In this document: piece by piece, positions 18,627 to 26,625 of the stretch | Numbering within the stretch: position 1 is the first letter of the stretch | Layout: every line of letters starts with the position of its first letter | The notes under the pieces: model-generated | What the model saw: only the letters and a program-made list of their open reading frames with translations | The model's database searches: none | What the model was told of the DNA's origin: nothing | Origin: Planctomycetota bacterium | Lineage (GTDB): Bacteria; Planctomycetota; Planctomycetia; Pirellulales; Pirellulaceae | Direction: 5' to 3' | Assembly (NCBI GenBank): GCA_963204915.1 | Contig: CAUJHS010000017.1 | Coordinates: forward strand, 1 to 64,000 | Length of the DNA: 64,000 bases | Translations under genes and position numbers: made by a program

Positions 18627-19781
18627 GTGTCGAAATCTCGCATAACAACGACGAAGACAACTAACAGACGCAAGCAAGCACAATCGCGCGTGTTGCGATT
18701 ACCGGCGCTGGAGTTTCGCCAAGGCGAGAACCGCAGACTTTACAGCTTTGCCGTCGACGGCAAGCAGTTGCATGAATTCTGCACAATCTCCCGCGTAAGC
18801 CGGCACGACGGCGAAGGACTGAACGGGTACCAGCGTCCCGAAGTCGTGTCGCACATTACCCAGATTCGCGAGTATCTGGAATCCGAGAATCCAATGCTGC
18901 CTAATGCGATCGTCGTGGCGTTCGATGAGAGCGTGCAGTTCAAAGCGTCCGCGCGAAACGGCAAGCACGACGGGGGATTTAGTCGTGCTGGATTGATCGA
19001 AATCCCAATTCAGAATGGCGTTGCCGATGCCCAAAAGCCGGGTTGGATCGTCGACGGTCAGCAGAGAGCGGCAGCTCTTCGTGACGCGAGAATTGAGGGC
19101 TTTCCAGTCTGTGTCGTTGGGTTCATTGCAGCGGGACTCGAAGAACAGCGGCAGCAGTTCATTCTCGTGAATGCAACCAAACCGTTACCCAAAGGCCTGA
19201 TTTACGAACTACTGCCATCCACCGATGGAAAATTACCACTCGCGCTTCAAAAGCGTCGGCACCCGGCGGTGCTTTCCGAGCGATTAAACTTCGACAACGA
19301 CTCTCCGATGCAGGGCATGATTCGCACGCCGACCAACGGCACAGGCGTAATCGCTGACAATTCCATCCTTAAGATGATCGAGAACAGTCTGAGCGATGGA
19401 GTTTTGTATTTGTTTGACGACATTGACGAACAATTGAATGTCCTGAAGTATTTCTGGTCCGCCGTCAAAACTGTCTTTCCGAAAGCATGGGGAGAGCTGC
19501 CTCGCAAGTCCCGATTGATGCATGGTGCGGGAATCGTAGCGATGGGCTTTTTAATGGACACGATCGCGGATCGCCATCGCCGGTCCAGGACACTCACTGC
19601 AAAGGTCTTCGCTGAGGATCTTGAACCGCTACGCGCTGTTTGCCGCTGGACCGACGGCTACTGGGAATTCAGCGAAGACAACCGCTTGAAATGGAATGAA
19701 CTGCAAAATGTCCCTCGCCACATCCAGCTGCTTTCGAATTACCTGTTGCTTCAGTATCGCGAGAAGGTGTGGAATAGATGA
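18627..19781 (+). CDS. DpdB-like DGQHR-domain protein, copy 2
   Basis: This 384-residue protein starts at a GTG with GGAAGG nine bases upstream. It is a diverged paralogue of the gene before dpdA: it shares GYQR near residue 67, GWIVDGQQRAAALRD with DGQQR at 143-147, FILVNATKPLPKGLIYELLP (about 174-193), and SRLMHGAG in the C-terminal third. The last part (RWTDGYWEF...WNELQNVPRHIQLLSNYL) matches copy 1 closely. Both copies look intact, so they may form a hetero-oligomer or recognise different partners. Its stop overlaps the start of a small frame downstream (ATGA). Confidence 0.8.
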   Translation: MSKSRITTTKTTNRRKQAQSRVLRLPALEFRQGENRRLYSFAVDGKQLHEFCTISRVSRHDGEGLNGYQRPEVVSHITQIREYLESENPMLPNAIVVAFDESVQFKASARNGKHDGGFSRAGLIEIPIQNGVADAQKPGWIVDGQQRAAALRDARIEGFPVCVVGFIAAGLEEQRQQFILVNATKPLPKGLIYELLPSTDGKLPLALQKRRHPAVLSERLNFDNDSPMQGMIRTPTNGTGVIADNSILKMIENSLSDGVLYLFDDIDEQLNVLKYFWSAVKTVFPKAWGELPRKSRLMHGAGIVAMGFLMDTIADRHRRSRTLTAKVFAEDLEPLRAVCRWTDGYWEFSEDNRLKWNELQNVPRHIQLLSNYLLLQYREKVWNR

Positions 19782-20044
19782 GTGAAAATGAAAGTACAGG
19801 CATCAATCGCGTTCAAATTCTCGAAATGCTGCAAGATGCAGGCACTGTCCATAGAAAATCCATTTATTCCGATCGCGCTAAGGTAGTGATTTCTGAGGTA
19901 GCGTTGGGCGAGATCACTTCTAAAGTGCCCACTATGAGTCCTAGCACCGATAGCATGTCACCTCTAGATTCCAAGGCACGCACCACAGTCGGCTGGGCGA
20001 TCCGTTATCGCGAAGTTGAGCTGTTAGCTCTCGATCGTGGGTAG
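19778..20044 (+). CDS. Small ORF coupled to the second dpdB-like gene
   Basis: An ATG overlaps the preceding stop by four bases, as for other genes of this operon, and begins MSENESTGINRVQILEMLQD. About 55 residues look protein-like. The remainder runs antisense over the end of the convergent HNH gene and may be shadow coding. It could be the 5' remnant of a longer gene lost when the two halves of the dpd island came together. No family is recognised. Confidence 0.35.
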   Translation: MSENESTGINRVQILEMLQDAGTVHRKSIYSDRAKVVISEVALGEITSKVPTMSPSTDSMSPLDSKARTTVGWAIRYREVELLALDRG

Positions 20045-20870
20045 TGGCCTCACACTTTGAACATTGAAAACCGGCACCGCGAAGCGCCGCTACTACTATT
20101 ACTTGGCGCGTCATCCTGTGTGTTCGGCTTGGTGGAAATGCAGAAAGTGCCCCCGCCATCATCGTCGACACCGGCTCAAGGGGACGGCGAAAGATCAAGC
20201 GGCCATTGTTGCAAAACTGGCAGGCGATTTGAAGATTATCAAGCCCGTCCCAGCCGAGGCCCTCTTCTGGCACAATATGGTCAATTTCAAGCCGGCTGTA
20301 ATCTTGTGGCTTCATCTCATCGTTAAGTCTACCGGGATCGTAGTCGGGTGCAAACACAAGTTCAGCCGCGTCTGCTAAGTCACGTCGAGTACTGCCAACA
20401 TCGTTAGCTTGGAAATGATACCCGCACACTGAGCACCGTAACTCGCGGCGTGGATGCGTTGCGGCAACGTGGCGGAACAACTCGCTTACTTGACGGGCGG
20501 TAATTACTGCTTTTTGCCCCACACGTGCCATATGGCCGGTCAGGCATTTTCTCAAATGACTGACCAAGGACTCCGGTGGAGCGACGCCAAAAAGTTCCTC
20601 GACTCGACTTCGAATTACTTGATCTGCTCTACCGAGATAAGCATGCGGATACCTCGCTATGTTGAGCAAAGCGTTGTCGGCGAGAAGAAATGTCTCGACT
20701 GTTCGCAACAACACATGCACCAATGCCAAGTTCAGGTTTCCATTTCCAATATGCTGGATCGTGGCAACCCACGCAAGAAGCGAAGTGGCGTCGATTTCCC
20801 CACCCGCCGTATCGGTCGTGACGTCATTTTCTGGAATGAGACGCAAGATATGTTCAATCGAATTTGTCAT
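19941..20870 (-). CDS. HNH endonuclease, last gene of the restriction-side operon
   Basis: The 309-residue protein contains LRCSVCGYHF (about 145-154), LEIDHIVPEEGLGWDGLDNL (about 194-213) and CQFCNNGR (about 217-224). This is a classical zinc-supported HNH nuclease core with D197-H198 as the metal-binding pair and N212 and N221 downstream. The N-terminal 140 residues are helical with no known domain. The C-terminus has another CSKC...CYRC pair, suggesting a second zinc knuckle. Its start overlaps the end of the DGQHR gene by four bases (ATGA), so the two are a coupled pair. It is a strong candidate for a DNA-cleaving effector acting with the DGQHR protein; it could also be an independent small restriction unit. 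Confidence 0.78.
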   Translation of the reverse strand: MTNSIEHILRLIPENDVTTDTAGGEIDATSLLAWVATIQHIGNGNLNLALVHVLLRTVETFLLADNALLNIARYPHAYLGRADQVIRSRVEELFGVAPPESLVSHLRKCLTGHMARVGQKAVITARQVSELFRHVAATHPRRELRCSVCGYHFQANDVGSTRRDLADAAELVFAPDYDPGRLNDEMKPQDYSRLEIDHIVPEEGLGWDGLDNLQIACQFCNNGRLIFRRPLEPVSTMMAGALSAFPPSRTHRMTRQVIVVAALRGAGFQCSKCEATTHDRELTAQLRDNGSPSRLWCVPWNLEVTCYRC

Positions 20871-22132
20871 TCTTCATCCGTCGAAAATACGTTGACATTC
20901 CTAGTGTGGTAGCGTCTGCCTTCTTGGCTGTACGTAAACGCTTTTTCCATTTCATCGCGGAGGTCGGCTTGCCCTTGCGCGTCATCCAAACTGCCCCGCC
21001 AAGGCTTGAGAAAGAACCGAACTGGCACACCCTTCTGTAGGAACCACGAGCGTATGGAACTGCAAAAGTCGTCAACTGTCGGTGGAATCGACACTGCCTT
21101 GACCCGGCTTGCAATCTCCTCGTCTGCTCTCTCTTCGCCGACAACATCGATTAGCAAATCGCGCGACTGCTTGACTTGCCGCACTCGATTCACAGCCGCC
21201 TCAATAAAGAGTTGTTGAAACAAACGCATTGTCACACTCTTAGTAAGGTTGGTTAAGGAGTTTTTGTCCCATAAAAGATATGCGGGATCAGACATTTCAA
21301 CCTGAGCTTGCTGGTTATAAAAGTCTGCAACAGTGCGCCAAAAGGCGAACCAGTATTCCCTCCATCGGCCTGACGTCCAACTGTCCCATTCTGCGCGTGG
21401 CGAAATCGTTGGTTCTATGTAGTGTTCAAAGAAATTATCGTCGGTTCGCCATCCCAGTGTTCCCCGTCCGCCTTCAATCAGTGTGCGAATCGTTGACTCT
21501 GGAATGTACGGCTGCACTCCAGCAGGGGGAGTGCCTTCCAATTTTATTTTTACCATGTCATAAAACGGACTATTGGCGTCGCGTGCGGCGATAACGGCGG
21601 CGATTCTTTCTTCTACGTGAACATTTGATCGCTCTAGTTTTGTGCGAAGAGAATGCTGCTCAGAACGCGTCAATGAGCTCCCAAAAATATCGGTCAGCAA
21701 AGACGTCTCAACACGCTGTGCTTTTTCGTTGATTACGACAAACTGGTAAATCTGCTCTGCCCAACTGCAATTTGGCAACGCAACAACAGGAAGCCATATC
21801 TCGTTATCACAGTTGGCCGCACCAAACAACCGGTGCTGGCCGTCGACAACAAGCGCTGGCCTGCAGAGAGCTTCAAGTGAAGTCACAATATCATCAACCG
21901 CCTGGTCAGTAAGCTTATTAAAACCTTTGAACCAGGACGGATCATGAGCCATCTGTACAAACTGCATGGCAGATTCAAGTACATAGTCGTGCCCCGTGTC
22001 TGGTACTTCGACGAGCGGTGAGTTACTGAAATCGGCGAGAAGGTGTTGCTGCTCAGGAGCAAGCCGGTCACGTATACTGTGAATGACCTGTTCGGCGAGG
22101 AGCTTCAAGTTGTCCAGAGGCGTTTTTTACAT

Positions 22133-23453
22133 TCAGTAGTTCCAAATTGAATCGCTATCAGTTGATTGCCGTAAGTCGCTCATAGGTTTCACGATGGATG
22201 CCGGGGGCTTGGTCGGCGCGGAGGAGCCGTTGAACGACTTGGGTGATCCAGAGCAGCAGTTCTTGGAAGCGCAACAGGCTCAAGAACAAGCGCGGCTCCT
22301 GGCTCCCTTGAGCTTGGGCGAGTTGGAAGTGCAACCACACCCAGACATTCCGCAAGACCAGAGCGATGCCGACGAACAGTAGACGCATCCGCGGATCGCG
22401 CGTGCAGGTGCGGATCCGCGCCTGGTTCATTTGGCGGTAGCTGGTTTCGATCCCAAAGCGCATCCGGTACGTCTCGCGAATGGCGCGCGGCGTGAGCCGC
22501 ACCTTCCAGACGGCGTACAGCAGCTTCTTGCGGCGCCGCTGGCCCGTCTTGGCATGCGTATAACTCTTGCCCGCTACACGGAGGGTGACGCGCGTGCGGC
22601 GTTGCCGGTCGCCTACTTGGCCCGTGAGCGTATGCGGATAGTAGCCGTGGTTCCTGCACGCCAGCGCCCGCAGGCCGACGACCCTGCGGCCTTTCGTTTT
22701 CCGCCCCCGCAGAACCGCCGGAATGATGAAGCCGTACCCCGCTCGTCGCAGGTAAGCGATCACCGCCACGCTGAAAAATCCTTTGTCCAGCAGCAAAAAC
22801 TTGATTTTCACGTCTCGCTTGCGGACGATCTGCACCAGCCGCTGCACGACCTCTTTCATCTTCTCGCCCCGCTGGACGCGGGTCAGCGCCAAGGTGTAGC
22901 GATGCCCTTTGTGGACGACGACGGCGGTGGCGTAGGCGTGAAAGTGGGTCGTGCCTGACTTGGGGCTGCTGCGGTAAATCTCACGCTGGTCGTGGGCGGG
23001 CTGGCCATGGTAGGGAATCAGCGTCACGTCGATGGCGATGATCCGCGCTTTGCGACGTAACGCCTTGGGCAGGTTGGTGGCCAGCGCCCGGTTCAAACGC
23101 CGCTCCAACTCGTCGATCGCCGGCAACGTCGCCGCCAAAGCGTTGCGGATGGTCTGATCCGACGGCGCGGCGGCCAAGTCGCGGCAGGCGGCGAAGAGGG
23201 AAACCATCCGCGCCGCGGCGATCAACAGAACTTGATACAACGTGCTGCTGGTGCATTTGGAGCCCTGGTACTCCAAACGCAACGCCGAAGCCAGCCAATA
23301 TCTGGCGTAGCCGTACACTTCGTCCTTGACCACGATATAATCCCGTCGTGAACGCATGGCTTTCCTCCTTGGGAATGACGGATTTGCACCAAGTCATTAT
23401 CCAGAGGAGCCTTGCGTTCACCTATTTCCCCCATCCCGATTTGGAACTACTGA
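22133..23453 (-). mobile_element. ISH3-like insertion sequence, 1,321 bp
   Basis: The ends carry a perfect inverted repeat, TCAGTAGTTCCAAAT at 22133-22147 and its complement at 23439-23453. The trinucleotide CAT borders both ends, a possible three-base target duplication. One intact transposase gene fills most of the element. It lies inside the third DGQHR gene and in the same orientation. The undamaged transposase and exact repeats suggest recent insertion. Confidence 0.85.
22158..23357 (-). CDS. DDE transposase of the ISH3-like element
   Basis: This 399-residue protein has an RNase-H-like DDE core: IAIDVTLIPYHGQ (about 125-137) supplies the first Asp, FLLLDKGFF (about 195-203) the second, and RFGIETSYRQMNQ (about 318-330) the Glu, with the YREK-like spacing of IS4-superfamily enzymes. 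The pattern PYHGQ...SGTTHFHAYAT is what I associate with the ISH3 group. The frame is intact, with AGGAAAG upstream of the ATG, so it should be active. The assignment to ISH3 rather than another IS4-like group is moderately certain. Confidence 0.8.
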   Translation of the reverse strand: MRSRRDYIVVKDEVYGYARYWLASALRLEYQGSKCTSSTLYQVLLIAAARMVSLFAACRDLAAAPSDQTIRNALAATLPAIDELERRLNRALATNLPKALRRKARIIAIDVTLIPYHGQPAHDQREIYRSSPKSGTTHFHAYATAVVVHKGHRYTLALTRVQRGEKMKEVVQRLVQIVRKRDVKIKFLLLDKGFFSVAVIAYLRRAGYGFIIPAVLRGRKTKGRRVVGLRALACRNHGYYPHTLTGQVGDRQRRTRVTLRVAGKSYTHAKTGQRRRKKLLYAVWKVRLTPRAIRETYRMRFGIETSYRQMNQARIRTCTRDPRMRLLFVGIALVLRNVWVWLHFQLAQAQGSQEPRLFLSLLRFQELLLWITQVVQRLLRADQAPGIHRETYERLTAIN

Positions 23454-23861
23454 CATTTGAAGGGGACTGTGATATTCCAGGCCTATTGCATTGTTTTCAA
23501 GTACTGGAGGTTGACGAATCGCTATCGTCAATGCCGTTGGACCGAGGATGAATTCATCGTCTTTGCCACTTTTAGTCGATGCCACACGCCAGAAATCGGT
23601 TACTTCCTGCTCGCGCGATGGCGTAATCCAGCGTTGATACAGCATCCGAATGTTCCAGCCTTTTCGGGGAATGCCAGCCCAACTTGCGATAGCTTTAGCG
23701 GGCGCCGCGAAAAGGATCAGTGCGTCTTTGCCCGTACCCGACTGGAATTGTTCGAAAGTGATTACGGGATATGCAGTCATATTGGTTATCCATGCGACCG
23801 TGTGCGGATGTTCTTGAAAAACAGAAGTCCTCGTTTCATCGTGAATCTAGTTAGGATCTAA

Positions 23862-26033
23862 TTAATGTGTTTGTAATGACCTGATCCACCGTTCCAGTGC
23901 TAGTAGGATGCTACCTGCGCCTGTTCCTTGGACGTAGACGAACTTTTCTCTGGCCATCCCATCGAATGAGCGAAAAACGGCATGGCTCGTCGCGGCCCAA
24001 ACAAATAAGACAACGTCAGCAGTCAATGCGTTAACGGTTGAGGCTCCTGCCACTTTGTCCGATATTACTACGGTCTCGGCACCCGAGCGCTCAGAGATCA
24101 TGGCCGCCGCCTCGCGCGATTGGCGCTCACGCATGGAGACGATTGCGACCTTTCGCAGGTTTGCCTGTTGCAGTGGGTCGACGTTAGCCCCTGTCGCAGG
24201 TATTGGCAGATACTCGTCGATGATCGATGCATCGTAGCCAATGCGACTTCCAATCTGCCGCCACAGCTCTCGATCACCTGGAGTTAGGGTCTGTTGATTG
24301 TGTCGGAGAAACTCGGCACCGACAATCCAAAAGCTCTCGCACTGACCCACGGAACCGATCTGATCAAGCAAATCGACAATTCCCAGTAAAAAGGGAAGCA
24401 ATGCCCTTACTGGACGGTTCTCCCACCAATCTCGAAGTTCCTCAACAATCTCAGTTTCTGCCGCTGGGCGAAACTGCAGGACGCCTTCCGCGAGGTTCAG
24501 CAAAACTTGACCATCAGGCGGATAGGCGGAACCGCGTTTGATTGCAGACCAAAGGCGAAACAGATCGAGATAAATGTCGGCAAGGCTGTCGCGTGGAAAA
24601 TTCGATTCAACGACAAAATCTTCCATAAACTCCGAGAGACCGGCCAGCAACAACTGTCGTATCCGCCCATCTGTTTCGAACGGCGATTCAATGTAGAATC
24701 GCTCCAGAAGTTCGTGCAACGACGTGATGTCAGATGGTGCCAATCGGTCGAGATCGATTGCCTGGCGATTGTCCAGGAATGCCTGAAAATGCGTTAGACG
24801 GTCTTCCGTCAAACTACCGAACCACTCGTTCCACGTCTGCGGAATGCTCGGCGGCTGAACCTGAATGTCCGTGGCGACGCATTCCTGGTGGGCTAGTAGC
24901 GTCGCCTCAATTTCCGGATTGATCGAGAACTCCAGGCTCTTCCAAAGAATTGGCGCGTATTCGTCACCTTGGCCGAGTAATTGGACTCCCAGTCTTTGGA
25001 CTTCTGACCAATCCTGCCGTTTTCTGGCCTCGAAGAACAACTCGTCAATAGGAATTTCTGGCGGTGATTGACTGAGCAGGGGAGTAAGTACCGTTGCAAC
25101 GAATTCGTCGTCGCTTGTCTTTGCTAACTCCGTTGCAACTGCGACGTCCTGAAGCACGGCGGCACGATATGCCAGCAGGCGCTGTGCAAACTGACCATCG
25201 CGCGGCTGGCAATGCCGAATCAAACCGCTAAGCCGGCCATGAATATCCAGCCGATACGCTTCGAGCGCCGCATTTGCGTCGGCGTTGCTTTCATGTTCCG
25301 TCAGGAACGACTCGTGAAACGCTCGCAAAATGCACAAACGAATTCGATGTGGGATCCGTAAGTGCGTCAAGTGTTCAAGTTCTCGGCCGCGAACAATGCG
25401 ATCGATCTGGCCAAACCGGTCCCAGCATCGAACTCGCATGAATAGCGTATTGTCGGCCGAGTCGAGTTTATTTCGGTCGATGACTGCGATGGTTGCTTCG
25501 GCCGCCGATTGATCGCTAGCGACAAGTGCGGAAATGAACTGTTGCCGTGCTTCAAGTAGCGACGGGACTCTTATTGTTACGTGCTGCGGTCTGGCTTGCT
25601 CAAGCGAACGCATTCGCCTGAGCTTTTCGACAACGCGGTTGAAACTGTCCGGTCGCGACTTCCAACGGCAATAACCTGCGGGTGACATGCCGAGGATCAG
25701 GCTGCCAATGCCGCCTGTTGGACTCGGATCTGTGACGAGCCATCCTGCCGAATCCTGCCAGGCGAACGACGGCAAGAGCCAGCAACGAAGATCCTGAATT
25801 ACAGATTGCAACTCATCGGCGTCGCGCGCCGTGCTGACCCAAGCAATCTCGTTCGATGTTGACCGAAAGTACGGCAAACTGCATCGTTCCTGATTTTCAA
25901 ACGCCGTAATCTCATCGCGCAACGGGTGCGACTGGCTGTTTTCAACGACGCCATTGCATATGGAAATCGCCAGGCTCGCAGGCCAACTTTGCGATAGCGA
26001 GGTAAGCACGGTGATCTGTTCCGTCGAGAGCAT
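23862..26033 (-). CDS. dpdD: DpdD, restriction-side protein of the dpd system
   Basis: The 723-residue protein has no classical enzyme motif that I can see. The middle (about 150-560) is a long series of helices, and the C-terminus is RKVAIVSMRERQSREAAAMI, then ADVVLFVWAATSHAVFRSFD and VYVQGTGAGSILLALERW. That end resembles the terminal domain I associate with DpdD, and the place directly after dpdK in a dpdE-K operon supports it. Genetic work in Salmonella links DpdD to the restriction phenotype, but the molecular function is unknown. There is a 61-base gap from dpdK and 81 bases to the next gene. No truncation is apparent. Confidence 0.7.
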   Translation of the reverse strand: MLSTEQITVLTSLSQSWPASLAISICNGVVENSQSHPLRDEITAFENQERCSLPYFRSTSNEIAWVSTARDADELQSVIQDLRCWLLPSFAWQDSAGWLVTDPSPTGGIGSLILGMSPAGYCRWKSRPDSFNRVVEKLRRMRSLEQARPQHVTIRVPSLLEARQQFISALVASDQSAAEATIAVIDRNKLDSADNTLFMRVRCWDRFGQIDRIVRGRELEHLTHLRIPHRIRLCILRAFHESFLTEHESNADANAALEAYRLDIHGRLSGLIRHCQPRDGQFAQRLLAYRAAVLQDVAVATELAKTSDDEFVATVLTPLLSQSPPEIPIDELFFEARKRQDWSEVQRLGVQLLGQGDEYAPILWKSLEFSINPEIEATLLAHQECVATDIQVQPPSIPQTWNEWFGSLTEDRLTHFQAFLDNRQAIDLDRLAPSDITSLHELLERFYIESPFETDGRIRQLLLAGLSEFMEDFVVESNFPRDSLADIYLDLFRLWSAIKRGSAYPPDGQVLLNLAEGVLQFRPAAETEIVEELRDWWENRPVRALLPFLLGIVDLLDQIGSVGQCESFWIVGAEFLRHNQQTLTPGDRELWRQIGSRIGYDASIIDEYLPIPATGANVDPLQQANLRKVAIVSMRERQSREAAAMISERSGAETVVISDKVAGASTVNALTADVVLFVWAATSHAVFRSFDGMAREKFVYVQGTGAGSILLALERWIRSLQTH

Positions 26034-26094
26034 CGCTCGGCAATTGGTGTTTGGTTATTATGTTGGGAATGATTGCTACGGCGTTCAGTCTTGA

Positions 26095-26625
26095 TCATTG
26101 GATGAGACCGACCCAGCGCCGGTCGAATTCCAGGTAAGCGCGTGTGATTCGTGCGGAACTGTCGCGTTCCGTATAGTACGTTATCTTTTCATCCCGAATG
26201 AACACGCCGCTAAACGTCAAGTTCATAGATCCTTCGATGTAAAAGTCAGGGGCGAGAACGCCTTTCTCGTGGTACGTTTCGGGAGCAAACCTGAATTCAA
26301 TTCCTGAGCACTCGTGCCAGATCGGCGTTCGCGTGAAGGCTTCAGAAGTCGAGTTGTGAACCGCTATCACACGAACGGGCCGATGCTCGGACAACCTCGC
26401 CAGGTATTCGGTAAATCGTATCTGCGTCTGGTCGGGGCGATCCGGAAACAAGGCCGAAAACTCTCCAAAGTGATTCTGGAAAAGCGGGAAGTCCGACATC
26501 CAAGGCGACGAGAAGTAAGCCGGACGCGTGCTTGATCCCTGCAGGAGCAAATTGGAGAGAACCGACGCGAGCAGTTCCTGCAATGCGGTTCCGGAACCGT
26601 GGGACCAAATATCGCGACTAGGCAT
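26095..26625 (-). CDS. dpdK: DpdK, phospholipase-D-like nuclease
   Basis: This is a compact 176-residue protein with one PLD half-site: ETYHEKGVLAP (H and K about residues 121-123) followed by GSMNLTFSG (about 132-140). A single site implies that two subunits dimerise to form the active centre, as in small PLD nucleases. An earlier basic region contains VRVIAVHNSTSEAF. Its start lies eight bases inside the end of dpdJ, so the helicase and the presumed nuclease are coupled. In Salmonella dpdK is among the genes needed for the restriction effect. Confidence comes from the motif plus the gene order. Confidence 0.8.
   Translation of the reverse strand: MPSRDIWSHGSGTALQELLASVLSNLLLQGSSTRPAYFSSPWMSDFPLFQNHFGEFSALFPDRPDQTQIRFTEYLARLSEHRPVRVIAVHNSTSEAFTRTPIWHECSGIEFRFAPETYHEKGVLAPDFYIEGSMNLTFSGVFIRDEKITYYTERDSSARITRAYLEFDRRWVGLIQ

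Larger units (their letters stand above)
20867..23780 (-). pseudogene. Third DGQHR-domain gene, split by an insertion sequence
   Basis: The 5' part (23780-23454, 109 codons) reads MTAYPVITFEQFQ, then ILFAAPAKAIASWAGI and a segment with RWITP, a DGQHR-family N-terminus. The 3' part (to 20867, about 420 codons) has RPALVVDGQHRLFGAANCD and a continuous, normal-looking C-terminus. Between them lies a complete insertion sequence flanked by CAT on both sides. In the minus-strand frame the junction would read LQM then TAA even after precise excision, so a second small change is present or the true insertion point differs. This protein is longer (about 530 residues) and of a different subgroup than the dpdB copies. 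It sits after dpdD and is coupled to the HNH gene. Confidence 0.75.

Noticed and set aside
22431-22958. Plus-strand open frame of 175 codons inside the IS
   Set aside because: It is antisense to the intact transposase and has the composition of a shadow frame.
13624-23780. Phosphorothioate (dnd) DNA modification, suggested by DGQHR (DndB-like) proteins
   Set aside because: No dndC, dndD or dndE-like gene is present, and the DGQHR genes lie with dpdA, queC and queE, so the 7-deazaguanine system explains them better.
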